DNA from: Nevskia sp.
GTDB taxonomy: Bacteria > Pseudomonadota > Gammaproteobacteria > Nevskiales > Nevskiaceae
Assembly: GCA_028291705.1 (NCBI GenBank)
Contig: JAQGNS010000314.1
Coordinates: forward strand, 1-38,201
Length of the DNA: 38,201 bases
Direction of reading: 5' to 3'
In this document: piece by piece, positions 8,329-15,174 of the stretch
Numbering within the stretch: position 1 is the stretch's first letter
How the letters are laid out: each line of letters starts with the position of its first letter
Position numbers and translations under genes: made by a program
Notes under the pieces: generated by a model
What the model saw: only the letters and a program-made list of their open reading frames with translations
Told to the model about the DNA's origin: nothing
The model's database searches: none

Positions 8329-9474
8329 ATGTCCAGACTGTCAGTCCCAATTCTGCGGGTCCGCAGACCATTCCTCAAACAACGGGGCCTCAAACAGCGC
8401 GGCGCGATACGGACCGACCTGGTCCGCTATGTGCTGATCGTCGCCCTGGTCGGCTGCTGTGCCGCCGCCTTCGCTTATGTAGCGGGTTGGCTGAGTCCGG
8501 CCCGGCTGGGGCCTGACAAGATCGTCGACGCCCTGGAAGCCCATGACGGCAAGCACCCGGGCTTCCGCCGCGCCCATGCCAAGGGGCTGTGCTTCTCCGG
8601 TTACTTCGACAGCAATGGCCAGGGTGGTGCGCTGTCCAAAGCCTCTGCGTTTGAAAGCGGGCGTTACCCGGTGATCGGCCGTTTCTCCACCGGCGGCGGC
8701 ATCCCGCAGGCGCCGGACGGTCGCGTGGTGTTCCATGCGGTGGGGTTGAGCTTCTCGCTGCCGCACGGCGAGGTGTGGCGCGCCGCGCTCGACGACGTGC
8801 CGATCTTCGTCGTGGCGACGCCGCAGGCCTTCTACGATTTCCAGAAGGCCACGGCGCCGGACCCGGCCACCGGCAAGCCGGATGCGTCGCGCGTCGCCGC
8901 CTATCTCGACAAACATCCCGAGACGCGCGCCTTCAACCAATGGCTCAAGGACAACCCGCTGCCGTCCAGCTTCGCCAACGGCACTTACTACAGCATCAAT
9001 GCCTTCCGCTTCACCGATGCTGCCGGCACGCAGCACTTCGTGCGCTGGTCGCTGGTGCCGGAAGCGGAAGCCGGGGCGCTGGACAAGAGCACGCTGGCGA
9101 CGCTCGACAAGAACTTCCTGTTCGACGAGGTGATCGGCCGCATCCAGCAGGGGCCGCAGCGCTGGCACCTGGTGCTGACCGTGGCCGAGCCGGGCGATAC
9201 GGTGAACAACGCCACGGTACAGTGGCCCGCCGAACGACGCACCATTGATGCCGGCACGCTGGTGATCGACCACGCGGACCTGGAGGATGACGGCGCCTGC
9301 CGCGACATTACCTTCGATCCCTTGATCCTGCCGAATGGCATCGGGCCATCTGATGATCCGCTGCTCAGCGCGCGTTCGGCCGCCTATTCCAGTTCGCTGA
9401 CGCGCCGCTCCGGCGAGCCGGCGCAGCCCAGCGCCCTGGCGCAGGCACACGCTGCCGGGGAGAAGCACCAGTGA
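8329..9474 (+). CDS. Membrane-anchored catalase-like heme peroxidase (SrpA type)
   Basis: 381 residues from the ATG at 8329 (MSRLSV), preceded by CCGGAG. Earlier in-frame ATGs at 8254 and 8296 lie in or next to the predicted promoter. A single membrane segment near the N-terminus (YVLIVALVGCCAAAFAYVAGWL) should anchor the enzyme facing the periplasm. The rest is a short catalase-like domain: RAHAKG with H83 corresponds to the distal histidine region of catalases, and RFSTGGG and VFHAVGLSF follow the fold. Minimal catalase-fold proteins of this kind act as peroxidases for organic or hydrogen peroxide. The stop overlaps the start of a cytochrome b561 gene (GTGA), so the pair probably forms an electron-transfer unit at the inner membrane. 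Confidence 0.85.
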   Translation: MSRLSVPILRVRRPFLKQRGLKQRGAIRTDLVRYVLIVALVGCCAAAFAYVAGWLSPARLGPDKIVDALEAHDGKHPGFRRAHAKGLCFSGYFDSNGQGGALSKASAFESGRYPVIGRFSTGGGIPQAPDGRVVFHAVGLSFSLPHGEVWRAALDDVPIFVVATPQAFYDFQKATAPDPATGKPDASRVAAYLDKHPETRAFNQWLKDNPLPSSFANGTYYSINAFRFTDAAGTQHFVRWSLVPEAEAGALDKSTLATLDKNFLFDEVIGRIQQGPQRWHLVLTVAEPGDTVNNATVQWPAERRTIDAGTLVIDHADLEDDGACRDITFDPLILPNGIGPSDDPLLSARSAAYSSSLTRRSGEPAQPSALAQAHAAGEKHQ

Positions 9475-10001
9475 GCGCCTCCACCCAACGCTTCAACATT
9501 GCGGCGCGCGCGCTGCACTGGCTGATGGCCCTGATGATCCTGGCCATGCTGTTCATCGGCATCGGCATGGTCTCCACGGTATCGGAGCTGCACAGCCGCC
9601 TGCTCGATCTGCACAAACCGGTGGGCATCGCCATCCTGGTGCTGGCGGCACTCCGGCTCGGTGTACGGCTGCGCTATGGCGCGCCCGCATTGCCGCGGGA
9701 CCTGCCGCGCTGGCAGCAGCATGCGGCGCACGTCTCGCACATCCTGCTCTATGCGCTGATGCTGGCGATGCCGCTGGTGGGTTGGGCCATGCTGTCTGCC
9801 GGCGGCTATCCGGTGGCGCTCGGCGACGGCTTCGTGCTGCCGCCGCTCGTGCCGCAGGGGCGTGCGCTATATGCCTTCCTGCGCCAGGCGCATACCGAGC
9901 TGGCCTTGCTGTTCTTCGCCGTGTTCCTGCTGCATTTCGCCGCGGCGCTGTTCCATGCGCTGATCCGCCGCGACGCGGTGCTGCGCAGCATGCGGCCATA
10001 A
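9471..10001 (+). CDS. Cytochrome b561 (di-heme membrane electron carrier)
   Basis: 176 residues with four hydrophobic segments. Heme-ligand histidines are visible in ALHWLMALM (H16), LLDLHKPVG, HAAHVSHILLY and HTELALLFF/LLHFAAALFH, as in the bacterial b561 family. The GTG start at 9471 overlaps the preceding TGA by 4 nt, so translation is coupled to the catalase-like gene. It probably passes electrons from the quinol pool to the periplasmic heme partner. Length and topology are normal for the family. Confidence 0.9.
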   Translation: MSASTQRFNIAARALHWLMALMILAMLFIGIGMVSTVSELHSRLLDLHKPVGIAILVLAALRLGVRLRYGAPALPRDLPRWQQHAAHVSHILLYALMLAMPLVGWAMLSAGGYPVALGDGFVLPPLVPQGRALYAFLRQAHTELALLFFAVFLLHFAAALFHALIRRDAVLRSMRP

Positions 10002-10030
10002 GGCCGCTACCTGATCGCAGCGCCTATATT

Positions 10031-10056
10031 GAGAAGGCCGCAACCGCGGCCTTCTC
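10031..10056 (+). terminator. 11-bp hairpin after cytochrome b561
   Basis: GAGAAGGCCGC (10031-10041) pairs perfectly with GCGGCCTTCTC (10046-10056), loop AACC, 30 nt after the b561 stop. The next bases are CGTTGCGG, so there is no real T-tract. A second perfect 10-bp hairpin (GCTTGTCCGC/GCGGACAAGC) follows at 10073-10095. The pair separates the ECF regulon from the next gene. Confidence 0.5.
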
Positions 10057-10152
10057 CGTTGCGGGCGCCCCTGCTTGTCCGCCGCGCGGACAAGCACCGA
10101 CCATGATCGGCTATGCTCCGCGCATCCAGTCCCCGCGGTAGCACACTGCACC

Positions 10153-10377
10153 ATGATTTATCCCCGTTCTGTCGACCCGCTGCACGGCATCACGCTCAAG
10201 CAGATCGTGACCGAGCTGCAAGCGCGCTTCGGCTGGGATGAAATGGCACGCGAGATTCCGATCCGCTGCTTCAGCAAGGACCCCAGCATCAACTCCAGCC
10301 TGACCTTCCTGCGACGCACGCCGTGGGCGCGCAAGCAGGTGGAGGATTGGTATGTGAGCGTTTTTGTCCTGAAGTGA
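10153..10377 (+). CDS. VF530 family (DUF2132) small DNA-binding-like protein
   Basis: 74 residues. It carries the family signature through its length: DPLHGITLKQIVTEL near the N-terminus, GWDEMAREIPIRCF in the middle, and SSLTFLRRTPWARKQVE near the end. Members are about 70-80 residues and one has a solved structure that suggests nucleic-acid binding, but the cellular role is not known. I use the ATG at 10153 (MIYPRSVDPLHG), because the upstream in-frame extension to 10075 shows no similarity. It converges with the next gene, 21 nt away. Confidence 0.85.
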   Translation: MIYPRSVDPLHGITLKQIVTELQARFGWDEMAREIPIRCFSKDPSINSSLTFLRRTPWARKQVEDWYVSVFVLK

Positions 10378-10398
10378 TTGGCGATCCCCCGGATCTGT

Positions 10399-11316
10399 CT
10401 ACGCCCGGTTCGCCGCGAATTCGATCGCGGCCTCCAGCGCCACGTAGGGCACGTAGCGAAAGTCGCGAATCGCCGTAACCTGCGCATCGCGCAGCGTCAG
10501 TTCGATGAAATAACCGGGCCGTGCGTCCTGCCGGTTGCGGAACACGGCGAGCACTTCGCCGTCGTCGAGCCAGGCCGGAACCAGGTGCCAGTCGTCGAAC
10601 CTGTCGTAGTTGCCGGTATAGCGTCCAACCTCGCGGCGGCCGGAAAGACGCGCGCGCGAAACCAGGTCGAGCTGCACGTCTTCCGCCAGCATGGCGCGCA
10701 CGCCGTCCCAATCGCGCGCGTTGAACAGCGTGGCGTAACGCGCCAAGGCAGGGGAAGCCTGGCGCGGCGCCTTCAGCTCCAGCGCGTTCCCTCGCTGCTG
10801 TTGCAGACGCGTGCGGCCGCGATGCAGCGCGGCCTTGACCGCCGGCACGCTGAATTCAAGCAGGGTGGCGATCTCTTCGAGCGAATGGCCGAGCACGTCC
10901 TTGAGGATCACGCAGCTGCGCTGCGCCGGCGGCAGCTCGACGAAGCGCGACAGGGCGGCACGCACGGTTTCCGCGTGCGCCAGCGCATCGCCGGGATCGG
11001 GTGCGCCGTCGGCGACGGTGTCGAGGACGGCATCCAGCGGCTCGCCCATGCGCCGGTCGTAGCGGCGCAGATGGTCGAGCGCGCGCCGGTGGGCAATGGT
11101 GAAGAGCCAGGGCCGCAACGGCGGCAGCTGCTCGAATTCGGACAGGGCATAGTAGGCCCGGGCCAGCGTCTCCTGAACGATGTCCTCGCCCTCGGCGACC
11201 GAGCCGGTCATGCGCGCGCAGTAGCGGTGCAGCTCGGGGCGTATCGCGGCCACCAGGTCCAGGAAGCGCTGGCGCCCCTGCTGCAATTCCGGCAGCGAGA
11301 AGTCGCGTTCGCTCAC
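10399..11316 (-). CDS. ECF-type sigma factor with SnoaL-like C-terminal extension
   Basis: 305 residues. The first part (about 1-175) holds sigma region 2 (GEDIVQETLARAYYAL, PWLFTIAHRRALDHLRR) and region 4 (LPPAQRSCVILKDVLGHSLEEIATLL, SVPAVKAALHRGR). The last 110 residues (from about 190, ARYATLFNARDWDGVRAMLAEDV) look like a SnoaL/NTF2 fold. In ECF41/SigJ-like groups such a domain replaces a separate anti-sigma factor and modulates activity. The GTG start at 11316 overlaps the stop of the preceding dehydrogenase (GTGA). Association of such sigma factors with an oxidoreductase gene is a known pattern. The domain may sense a small ligand; that is inference. Confidence 0.85.
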   Translation of the reverse strand: MSERDFSLPELQQGRQRFLDLVAAIRPELHRYCARMTGSVAEGEDIVQETLARAYYALSEFEQLPPLRPWLFTIAHRRALDHLRRYDRRMGEPLDAVLDTVADGAPDPGDALAHAETVRAALSRFVELPPAQRSCVILKDVLGHSLEEIATLLEFSVPAVKAALHRGRTRLQQQRGNALELKAPRQASPALARYATLFNARDWDGVRAMLAEDVQLDLVSRARLSGRREVGRYTGNYDRFDDWHLVPAWLDDGEVLAVFRNRQDARPGYFIELTLRDAQVTAIRDFRYVPYVALEAAIEFAANRA

Positions 11317-12074
11317 GGCGCCGGGCTGTCCAGGCACTGCATGCCGGTGTCGCCCTTGAAGCCGTAGGCGGTGCCCGCGCTGGCGCCGGGATCGGTGAGC
11401 AGTTTCACCACCTGCTCGCCGAACTGGCGCGGCGGCAAGGGTTTGCCGAAGCCGGCGAGGAAGGCTTCGACGGTGACGCCCTTGTGCCGGGCATAGGCCT
11501 GCGCGGCGGTATGCCCGAGATGGGTGTCGCCGATCATCTGCTGCGGCACCAGGACCTGGAAGCGGATGCCCAGATCCAGCTGCGCCGACACGCCGTTCGC
11601 ATAGTTCGCCATCAGCCACAGCATACGCTTGGCGCCGGCGTATCCGCCCGACAGCGGCGAGCCGCCGATGGCCGCGCCGCTGGAGCTGACCAGCACGCGG
11701 CTGCCGCGGGCCAGCGGCAGGCGCAGGGCTTCCTGCATCCAGTGGAGGCCGGCCTTGACGTCGGTATTCCAGATTTCGCTGAAGGCTTCCCAGGATTGTT
11801 CGTGCAGGGGCAGCATTTGCGGCGTGGCGCCCGCGTTGAGCACCACCACGTCGGGACGGAGTTCCCGCAGCAGCGAACCGGCAAGGGCGCGGTCGGTGAT
11901 GTCCCCCGCCACGGTGGATACGCCGAACCGCTGTTTCACCTCGGCCAGCGGCCCGGCAGTGCGCGCCATCACGGTGATTTTCGCCCCGCGTTCGACCAGG
12001 GCCTCGACCAGGCCCAGTCCGAGCCCTGCGCTGCCGCCGGTGACGATGATGCGTTGATCCTTCAGGTTTTCCAC
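11313..12074 (-). CDS. Short-chain dehydrogenase/reductase (SDR)
   Basis: 253 residues. It has the Rossmann cofactor motif TGGSAGLGLGL near the N-terminus, VVVLNAGA (the NAG motif), an SSSG segment, and a YAGAK catalytic Tyr-Lys pair (the family's YxxxK). I start at the GTG at 12074 (first residues read VENLKDQRIIVTGG), which has AAAGGG upstream. The alternative TTG at 12104 falls in the loop of a GC hairpin (12095-12115) and adds only basic residues. It is followed by the SnoaL-tailed sigma factor with a 4-nt overlap, and it may act on the signal or product of that regulon. Substrate is unknown. Confidence 0.82.
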   Translation of the reverse strand: MENLKDQRIIVTGGSAGLGLGLVEALVERGAKITVMARTAGPLAEVKQRFGVSTVAGDITDRALAGSLLRELRPDVVVLNAGATPQMLPLHEQSWEAFSEIWNTDVKAGLHWMQEALRLPLARGSRVLVSSSGAAIGGSPLSGGYAGAKRMLWLMANYANGVSAQLDLGIRFQVLVPQQMIGDTHLGHTAAQAYARHKGVTVEAFLAGFGKPLPPRQFGEQVVKLLTDPGASAGTAYGFKGDTGMQCLDSPAP

Positions 12075-12094
12075 GATGAACCGCCCTTTGCGCC

Positions 12095-12115
12095 GCGGGA
12101 CCAAGCCGGTCCCGC
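12095..12115 (-). promoter_or_regulatory. Leader hairpin before the SDR-sigma operon
   Basis: GCGGGACC (12095-12102) and GGTCCCGC (12108-12115) form an 8-bp perfect stem with a 5-nt loop, ending about 20 nt before the chosen GTG start. In the transcript it would sit just upstream of the ribosome-binding site and could affect translation. Its function is not established. Confidence 0.35.
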
Positions 12116-12188
12116 AGTGATAACGAATCAGGGGTGCGAAAGGATGCGGTCCACGTTTCAGGGCATGCCTGCGGGCTGGATGCCGCAG

Positions 12189-12386
12189 CTACGGCAGAGT
12201 GATCTTCTCCCGCGTCGGCGGCATGCGATCCGTCACCGGCCGGCAATGCGCACGCCACAGGAAAGCACTGACGCGTTCGCGGCAGTAGTGGCCAGAGACC
12301 AGGTGCAAGCGCTTTTCGGTACCAAGCGCAATGGCGGCGCGGTACCGCTGCGGACGGCGGAGGAGGGCGTGCAGCAGGGCTTTCAT
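12189..12386 (-). CDS. Small basic protein, function unknown
   Basis: 65 residues, rich in Arg and Leu (MKALLHALLRRPQRYRAA...), with no membrane segment or recognised family. Its ATG at 12386 overlaps the stop of the upstream 137-residue gene as ATGA. That coupling, and the strong regulated promoter in front of the pair, are the main reasons to believe in it. It contains two cysteines and several histidines (HYCRER, RAHCRP). Alternatively it is a chance ORF. Confidence 0.5.
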   Translation of the reverse strand: MKALLHALLRRPQRYRAAIALGTEKRLHLVSGHYCRERVSAFLWRAHCRPVTDRMPPTREKITLP

Positions 12387-12796
12387 CGGGTCGCCTGACT
12401 GCGCCGTTCGATCTCGCGCGCGGCGTAGCCGTCGGCAAGGTCCCGCGCATGTTCCGCCAGCGCCTGCTCCTCGATGGTCATGGCGGCACTGGCCAGCAGC
12501 TTGTTGTAGAGCACATGCAGCGCGCGCTGGGCGCCGAGGGTGCGGCGGTTGGCTGCCAGCCGGCTCGCCAACTTCGCGGGCTGGTTGCGGTACTTGTCGC
12601 GCAGGCGGCGCTCATCGGTCTCCGCCAGGAAATCGCCGGCCACCGCATCCATGAAGCTGTCGGTGAAGCCGGCAAGGCCGCCGTGGACCTCGTCGCGGAT
12701 GCGCTCGGCGGCGGCGAGGCCGGCCTGGTGGAGTTCGGCCGCCGCGAGTGCGGCGCGGCCCTGGCAAGGGGCGGGGCTTTGCGCCTGCTGGTTCAT
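12383..12796 (-). CDS. Alanine-rich helical protein under a repressible promoter, function unknown
   Basis: 137 residues, strongly helical, rich in Ala, Arg and Glu/Asp, no signal peptide or membrane segment. The ATG at 12796 has GGGAG at a suitable distance. I do not recognise a family. It is the first gene after a near-consensus sigma-70 promoter (TTGACA-N17-TGTAAT) overlapped by two palindromes, so its expression is likely tightly repressed and high when induced. The sequence is not a TetR-type regulator, so the repressor must be encoded elsewhere. The next gene (12189-12386) is coupled to it. Confidence 0.65.
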   Translation of the reverse strand: MNQQAQSPAPCQGRAALAAAELHQAGLAAAERIRDEVHGGLAGFTDSFMDAVAGDFLAETDERRLRDKYRNQPAKLASRLAANRRTLGAQRALHVLYNKLLASAAMTIEEQALAEHARDLADGYAAREIERRSQATR

Positions 12797-12828
12797 CGGA
12801 TGCTCCCATCGGTGCTGCTGACAGAAAC

Positions 12829-12868
12829 ATTACAACAAACGTTGTTTAAATTGTCAACAACTATTGTT
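12829..12868 (-). promoter_or_regulatory. Strong sigma-70 promoter with two AACAA-N3-TTGTT operators
   Basis: On the minus strand, TTGACA (12857-12852) and TGTAAT (12834-12829) are 17 nt apart, which is close to a consensus promoter. Two palindromes of the same format, AACAA-N3-TTGTT, lie at 12834-12846 and 12856-12868. Their centres are 22 bp apart, about two helical turns. One overlaps the -35 box and the other fills the spacer up to the -10 box. This is the layout of a repressed promoter, typical of TetR-like regulators. Confidence 0.75.
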
Positions 12869-12964
12869 GTTGCTTGAGGGCGCGGCAATCAGCCTCCTGA
12901 AACCCGCGTCGACCAGCTTTGAAACGCTATGGAGCTATGCCGAAGCGGACAGTGGGAGCGTGGC

Positions 12965-13798
12965 TCAGAACGGCATGCGCGCCGTGGCGACCACCGCGTT
13001 GTCGTAAGTCTTGAAGGTCGTCGCCGCCACCTGGTAGCCGGCGCCGAACACCACGCCCAAGCGGTTCCTGATGACGAACTTGCCGAGCACGATGCCGGGG
13101 GTCAGCAGCACCTGCGTCTTGTTGTCGTTCTTGCCGCCGATGAAGTGGGTGTAGTTCACTTCCATTTCCGGCCAGAAATAATGGTCGAGGTGGTATTGCA
13201 GGGCCGTATTCCACGAAATGGTGCGGCCGACGCTGGCCACCCGGTCCGCCGGCAACTGGATGCCCAGCGTGCTCTGGAAGTCGAAGTCGCCGAAGCCCAT
13301 GCCACCTGCGATGGTCGGCGTGAGGGTCACGGCCTGGCCGCCGTTGGGCGGGGCGCCGGTGGGTACGCTCACGCCCATGAAGCCGGTGAGGATGTAGTTG
13401 CCGTGTTCCTCGTTGGCGGAGAGGAAGCGGTACTTGGCCAGCATCGAGAAATCGCCAAAACCGTTTTCCTGCGAAGCGCCGCCGTGCTGCTCATAGGGCG
13501 GCACGTTGAGCAGGACCTCGGTGTTCTCGGTGGGGATGATCTCCAGGCCCTTGCCGTTGCCGTAGTTGTCGAGGCGGGTGTCGTTGGGCAAGTGTTCGTG
13601 CAGGTAGTCGGTGCGGAGCTCCTGCTCCAGGCGCGGCGTGACGGTGGCCAGCGGCGTGATCCAGTGGGGCTGCTCGGCCTGGCTGCGGCTGGCCATGGCG
13701 AACCAGTTGTCGATGAAGCCGTCGGCCCCTTTGTCGGCCTGGGCAGCCAGCGGCAACGACATGCCGAACAGGACGGCTCCCACCACTTTTCCTTGCAT
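12965..13798 (-). CDS. Outer-membrane beta-barrel protein (MetA-pathway/phenol-degradation-like)
   Basis: 277 residues with a signal peptide (VVGAVLFGMSLPLAAQA) and alternating aromatic/hydrophobic strands typical of an outer-membrane barrel, ending in a terminal Phe (TARMPF). Segments such as GFGDFSMLAKYRFL, TGFMGVSVPTG and LTPGIVLGKFVIRNRLG match the style of transporter-like barrels often annotated under Pfam Phenol_MetA_deg. Those names are historical and do not prove phenol metabolism. The start at 13798 (MQGKVVGA) has GGAGAAGAAG upstream; an extension to 13921 would precede the signal peptide with basic residues. It stands alone as a transcription unit. Confidence 0.75.
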   Translation of the reverse strand: MQGKVVGAVLFGMSLPLAAQADKGADGFIDNWFAMASRSQAEQPHWITPLATVTPRLEQELRTDYLHEHLPNDTRLDNYGNGKGLEIIPTENTEVLLNVPPYEQHGGASQENGFGDFSMLAKYRFLSANEEHGNYILTGFMGVSVPTGAPPNGGQAVTLTPTIAGGMGFGDFDFQSTLGIQLPADRVASVGRTISWNTALQYHLDHYFWPEMEVNYTHFIGGKNDNKTQVLLTPGIVLGKFVIRNRLGVVFGAGYQVAATTFKTYDNAVVATARMPF

Positions 13799-13995
13799 AG
13801 TGCTTCTTCTCCATGGGCGAAATCGAAAGGCATGCGGCCGGCGGGGGCGTTGTATTTGCCGGTGCATATCGCCATGTAGAATTACTTTTTCCGCCGCGTC
13901 CGGTTCCCACGAAGTTCCCACGAAGCGGACTGCGCCGGGGAAATGGCGGCTTGGGCGGCCGTTTTTTCCGCGGCCGAAAGGGATCGGGATGACGG

Positions 13996-14013
13996 GCCGC
14001 CCCTGCGGGCGGC
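13996..14013 (-). terminator. GC hairpin after the metallophosphatase gene
   Basis: GCCGCCC (13996-14002) and GGGCGGC (14007-14013) form a 7-bp stem with a 4-nt loop, about 26 bp beyond the stop codon of the minus-strand metallophosphatase gene. There is no T-tract, so termination strength is uncertain. Confidence 0.35.
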
Positions 14014-14038
14014 TTCGTCTGCGGATCGATCTTTGAAT

Positions 14039-15049
14039 CTATTGGGCGGCTGGAATCTCGAAATGATCGGCGGAGGCCCAGGCGGGGGAGGCGGCTTGCG
14101 GATCCAGCCGGTACATCGTGCCGTGCAGGGTGTCCCGGTCCAGTACCAGTTTCACATAGTGGTAGTTCGGAAACGAATTGCCGGTGAACAGATCATCCGG
14201 CCCCCGCACCACCTGTGAGGGCTTGGCGCCGCCGCCGCCGGAGACGATGTAGCTCACGCCGTCCCGCTGGAAGCGCTCGTAGTTGTGGACATGGGCAGCC
14301 ACCACCAGCAGCTTCGCGCGCAGGCCCGGTGCGGCGGTTTTCAGGAATTCGCGCAGGGCGATCTCGTTGCCGCGCGGGTTGTCGTCGCCATCGGCCTGGA
14401 GGTCGTCCACCGGTGGGTGATGCATCCAGATCAGCACGAAGCGCACGCTGGCGGGCAGCGCCGCGAGCTGCGCTTGCAGCCACTGCGCCTGGGCGCTGCC
14501 CGGCAGCAGCGAGGTGTCGCTGTCGAGGGCGATGCCGTAGAACTGCGGGCCCATCTGTACCGAATACCAGCGCAGGCCGCGCAGCTGCGGGAACTCGGAC
14601 CACCAGTTTGCCAGGCAGGCCTGCTCCTCGCATTTCTTGAATTCGTGGTTGCCGAGGGCGGGGTAGATCCGCAGGCTGGCGTCGCGCCAGGCCGTGGTTT
14701 CGCGGTGGTACTCGGCATAGTCGTCCGGGTTGCCGCCCATGTAGGGAACGTCGCCGTTGAGGAATATGCCGTCGGGATGCTCCTGCGCGATCCGGTCGAT
14801 CAGCGCCTGCCGCGCCTTTGGGTTGGTTGCGGTGACATTGGACGGGTCGGTGAAGCGCATGTCACCGTAAGCGATGAGCGTCAGGGGTTGATGCAACTCC
14901 TGACCGGAAACCTGGAAGGTTGCCGGCGACGTAGCGGCGGTGGATGGTTCAGCCGGATGCGGGAGCAGCGCGCATCCGCCGAGCGCCAGCAGGAAGGACA
15001 TCGCGGCAGCCGTCTTGGCGGCGCCCTTGATGATGTGGTGATGCCACAT
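14039..15049 (-). CDS. Lipoprotein calcineurin-like metallophosphatase
   Basis: 336 residues with a lipoprotein signal peptide (MSFLLALGGC; lipid-modified Cys near residue 26). The catalytic dinuclear-metal motifs appear in order: AYGDMRF (GDxR position), NGDVPY, LGNHEF, IWMHHPP and AAHVHNYER. This is the purple-acid-phosphatase-like metallophosphoesterase set. It is probably anchored in the envelope and hydrolyses phosphoesters in the periplasm or at the surface. It follows a TonB-dependent receptor gene on the same strand, but a strong terminator lies between them. A joint role in uptake of phosphorylated compounds is possible but unproven. Confidence 0.88.
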   Translation of the reverse strand: MWHHHIIKGAAKTAAAMSFLLALGGCALLPHPAEPSTAATSPATFQVSGQELHQPLTLIAYGDMRFTDPSNVTATNPKARQALIDRIAQEHPDGIFLNGDVPYMGGNPDDYAEYHRETTAWRDASLRIYPALGNHEFKKCEEQACLANWWSEFPQLRGLRWYSVQMGPQFYGIALDSDTSLLPGSAQAQWLQAQLAALPASVRFVLIWMHHPPVDDLQADGDDNPRGNEIALREFLKTAAPGLRAKLLVVAAHVHNYERFQRDGVSYIVSGGGGAKPSQVVRGPDDLFTGNSFPNYHYVKLVLDRDTLHGTMYRLDPQAASPAWASADHFEIPAAQ

Positions 15050-15105
15050 GAAAAATAGTCTCCTGGAAATTCGCGGCGCCGGACTCAGCGAGCCAGTGCC
15101 GGCTT

Positions 15106-15153
15106 AAAAAAATGGCACCGGATCAGTACCGGGATGAGACCCGATCCGGTGCC
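15106..15153 (-). terminator. Intrinsic terminator after the TonB-dependent receptor gene
   Basis: On the minus strand an 11-bp stem (arms at 15143-15153 and 15114-15124, GGCACCGGATC/GATCCGGTGCC) is followed by a run of seven T (15112-15106). It begins 22 nt after the receptor stop codon, so it should end that transcript before the phosphatase gene. Confidence 0.85.
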
Positions 15154-15174
15154 AAGGTCATGAACCCCGCGTCT

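Noticed and set aside
12075-12104. TTG start at 12104 for the SDR gene
   Set aside because: It falls in the loop of a hairpin and adds only basic residues before the conserved N-terminus; the GTG at 12074 fits the family better.
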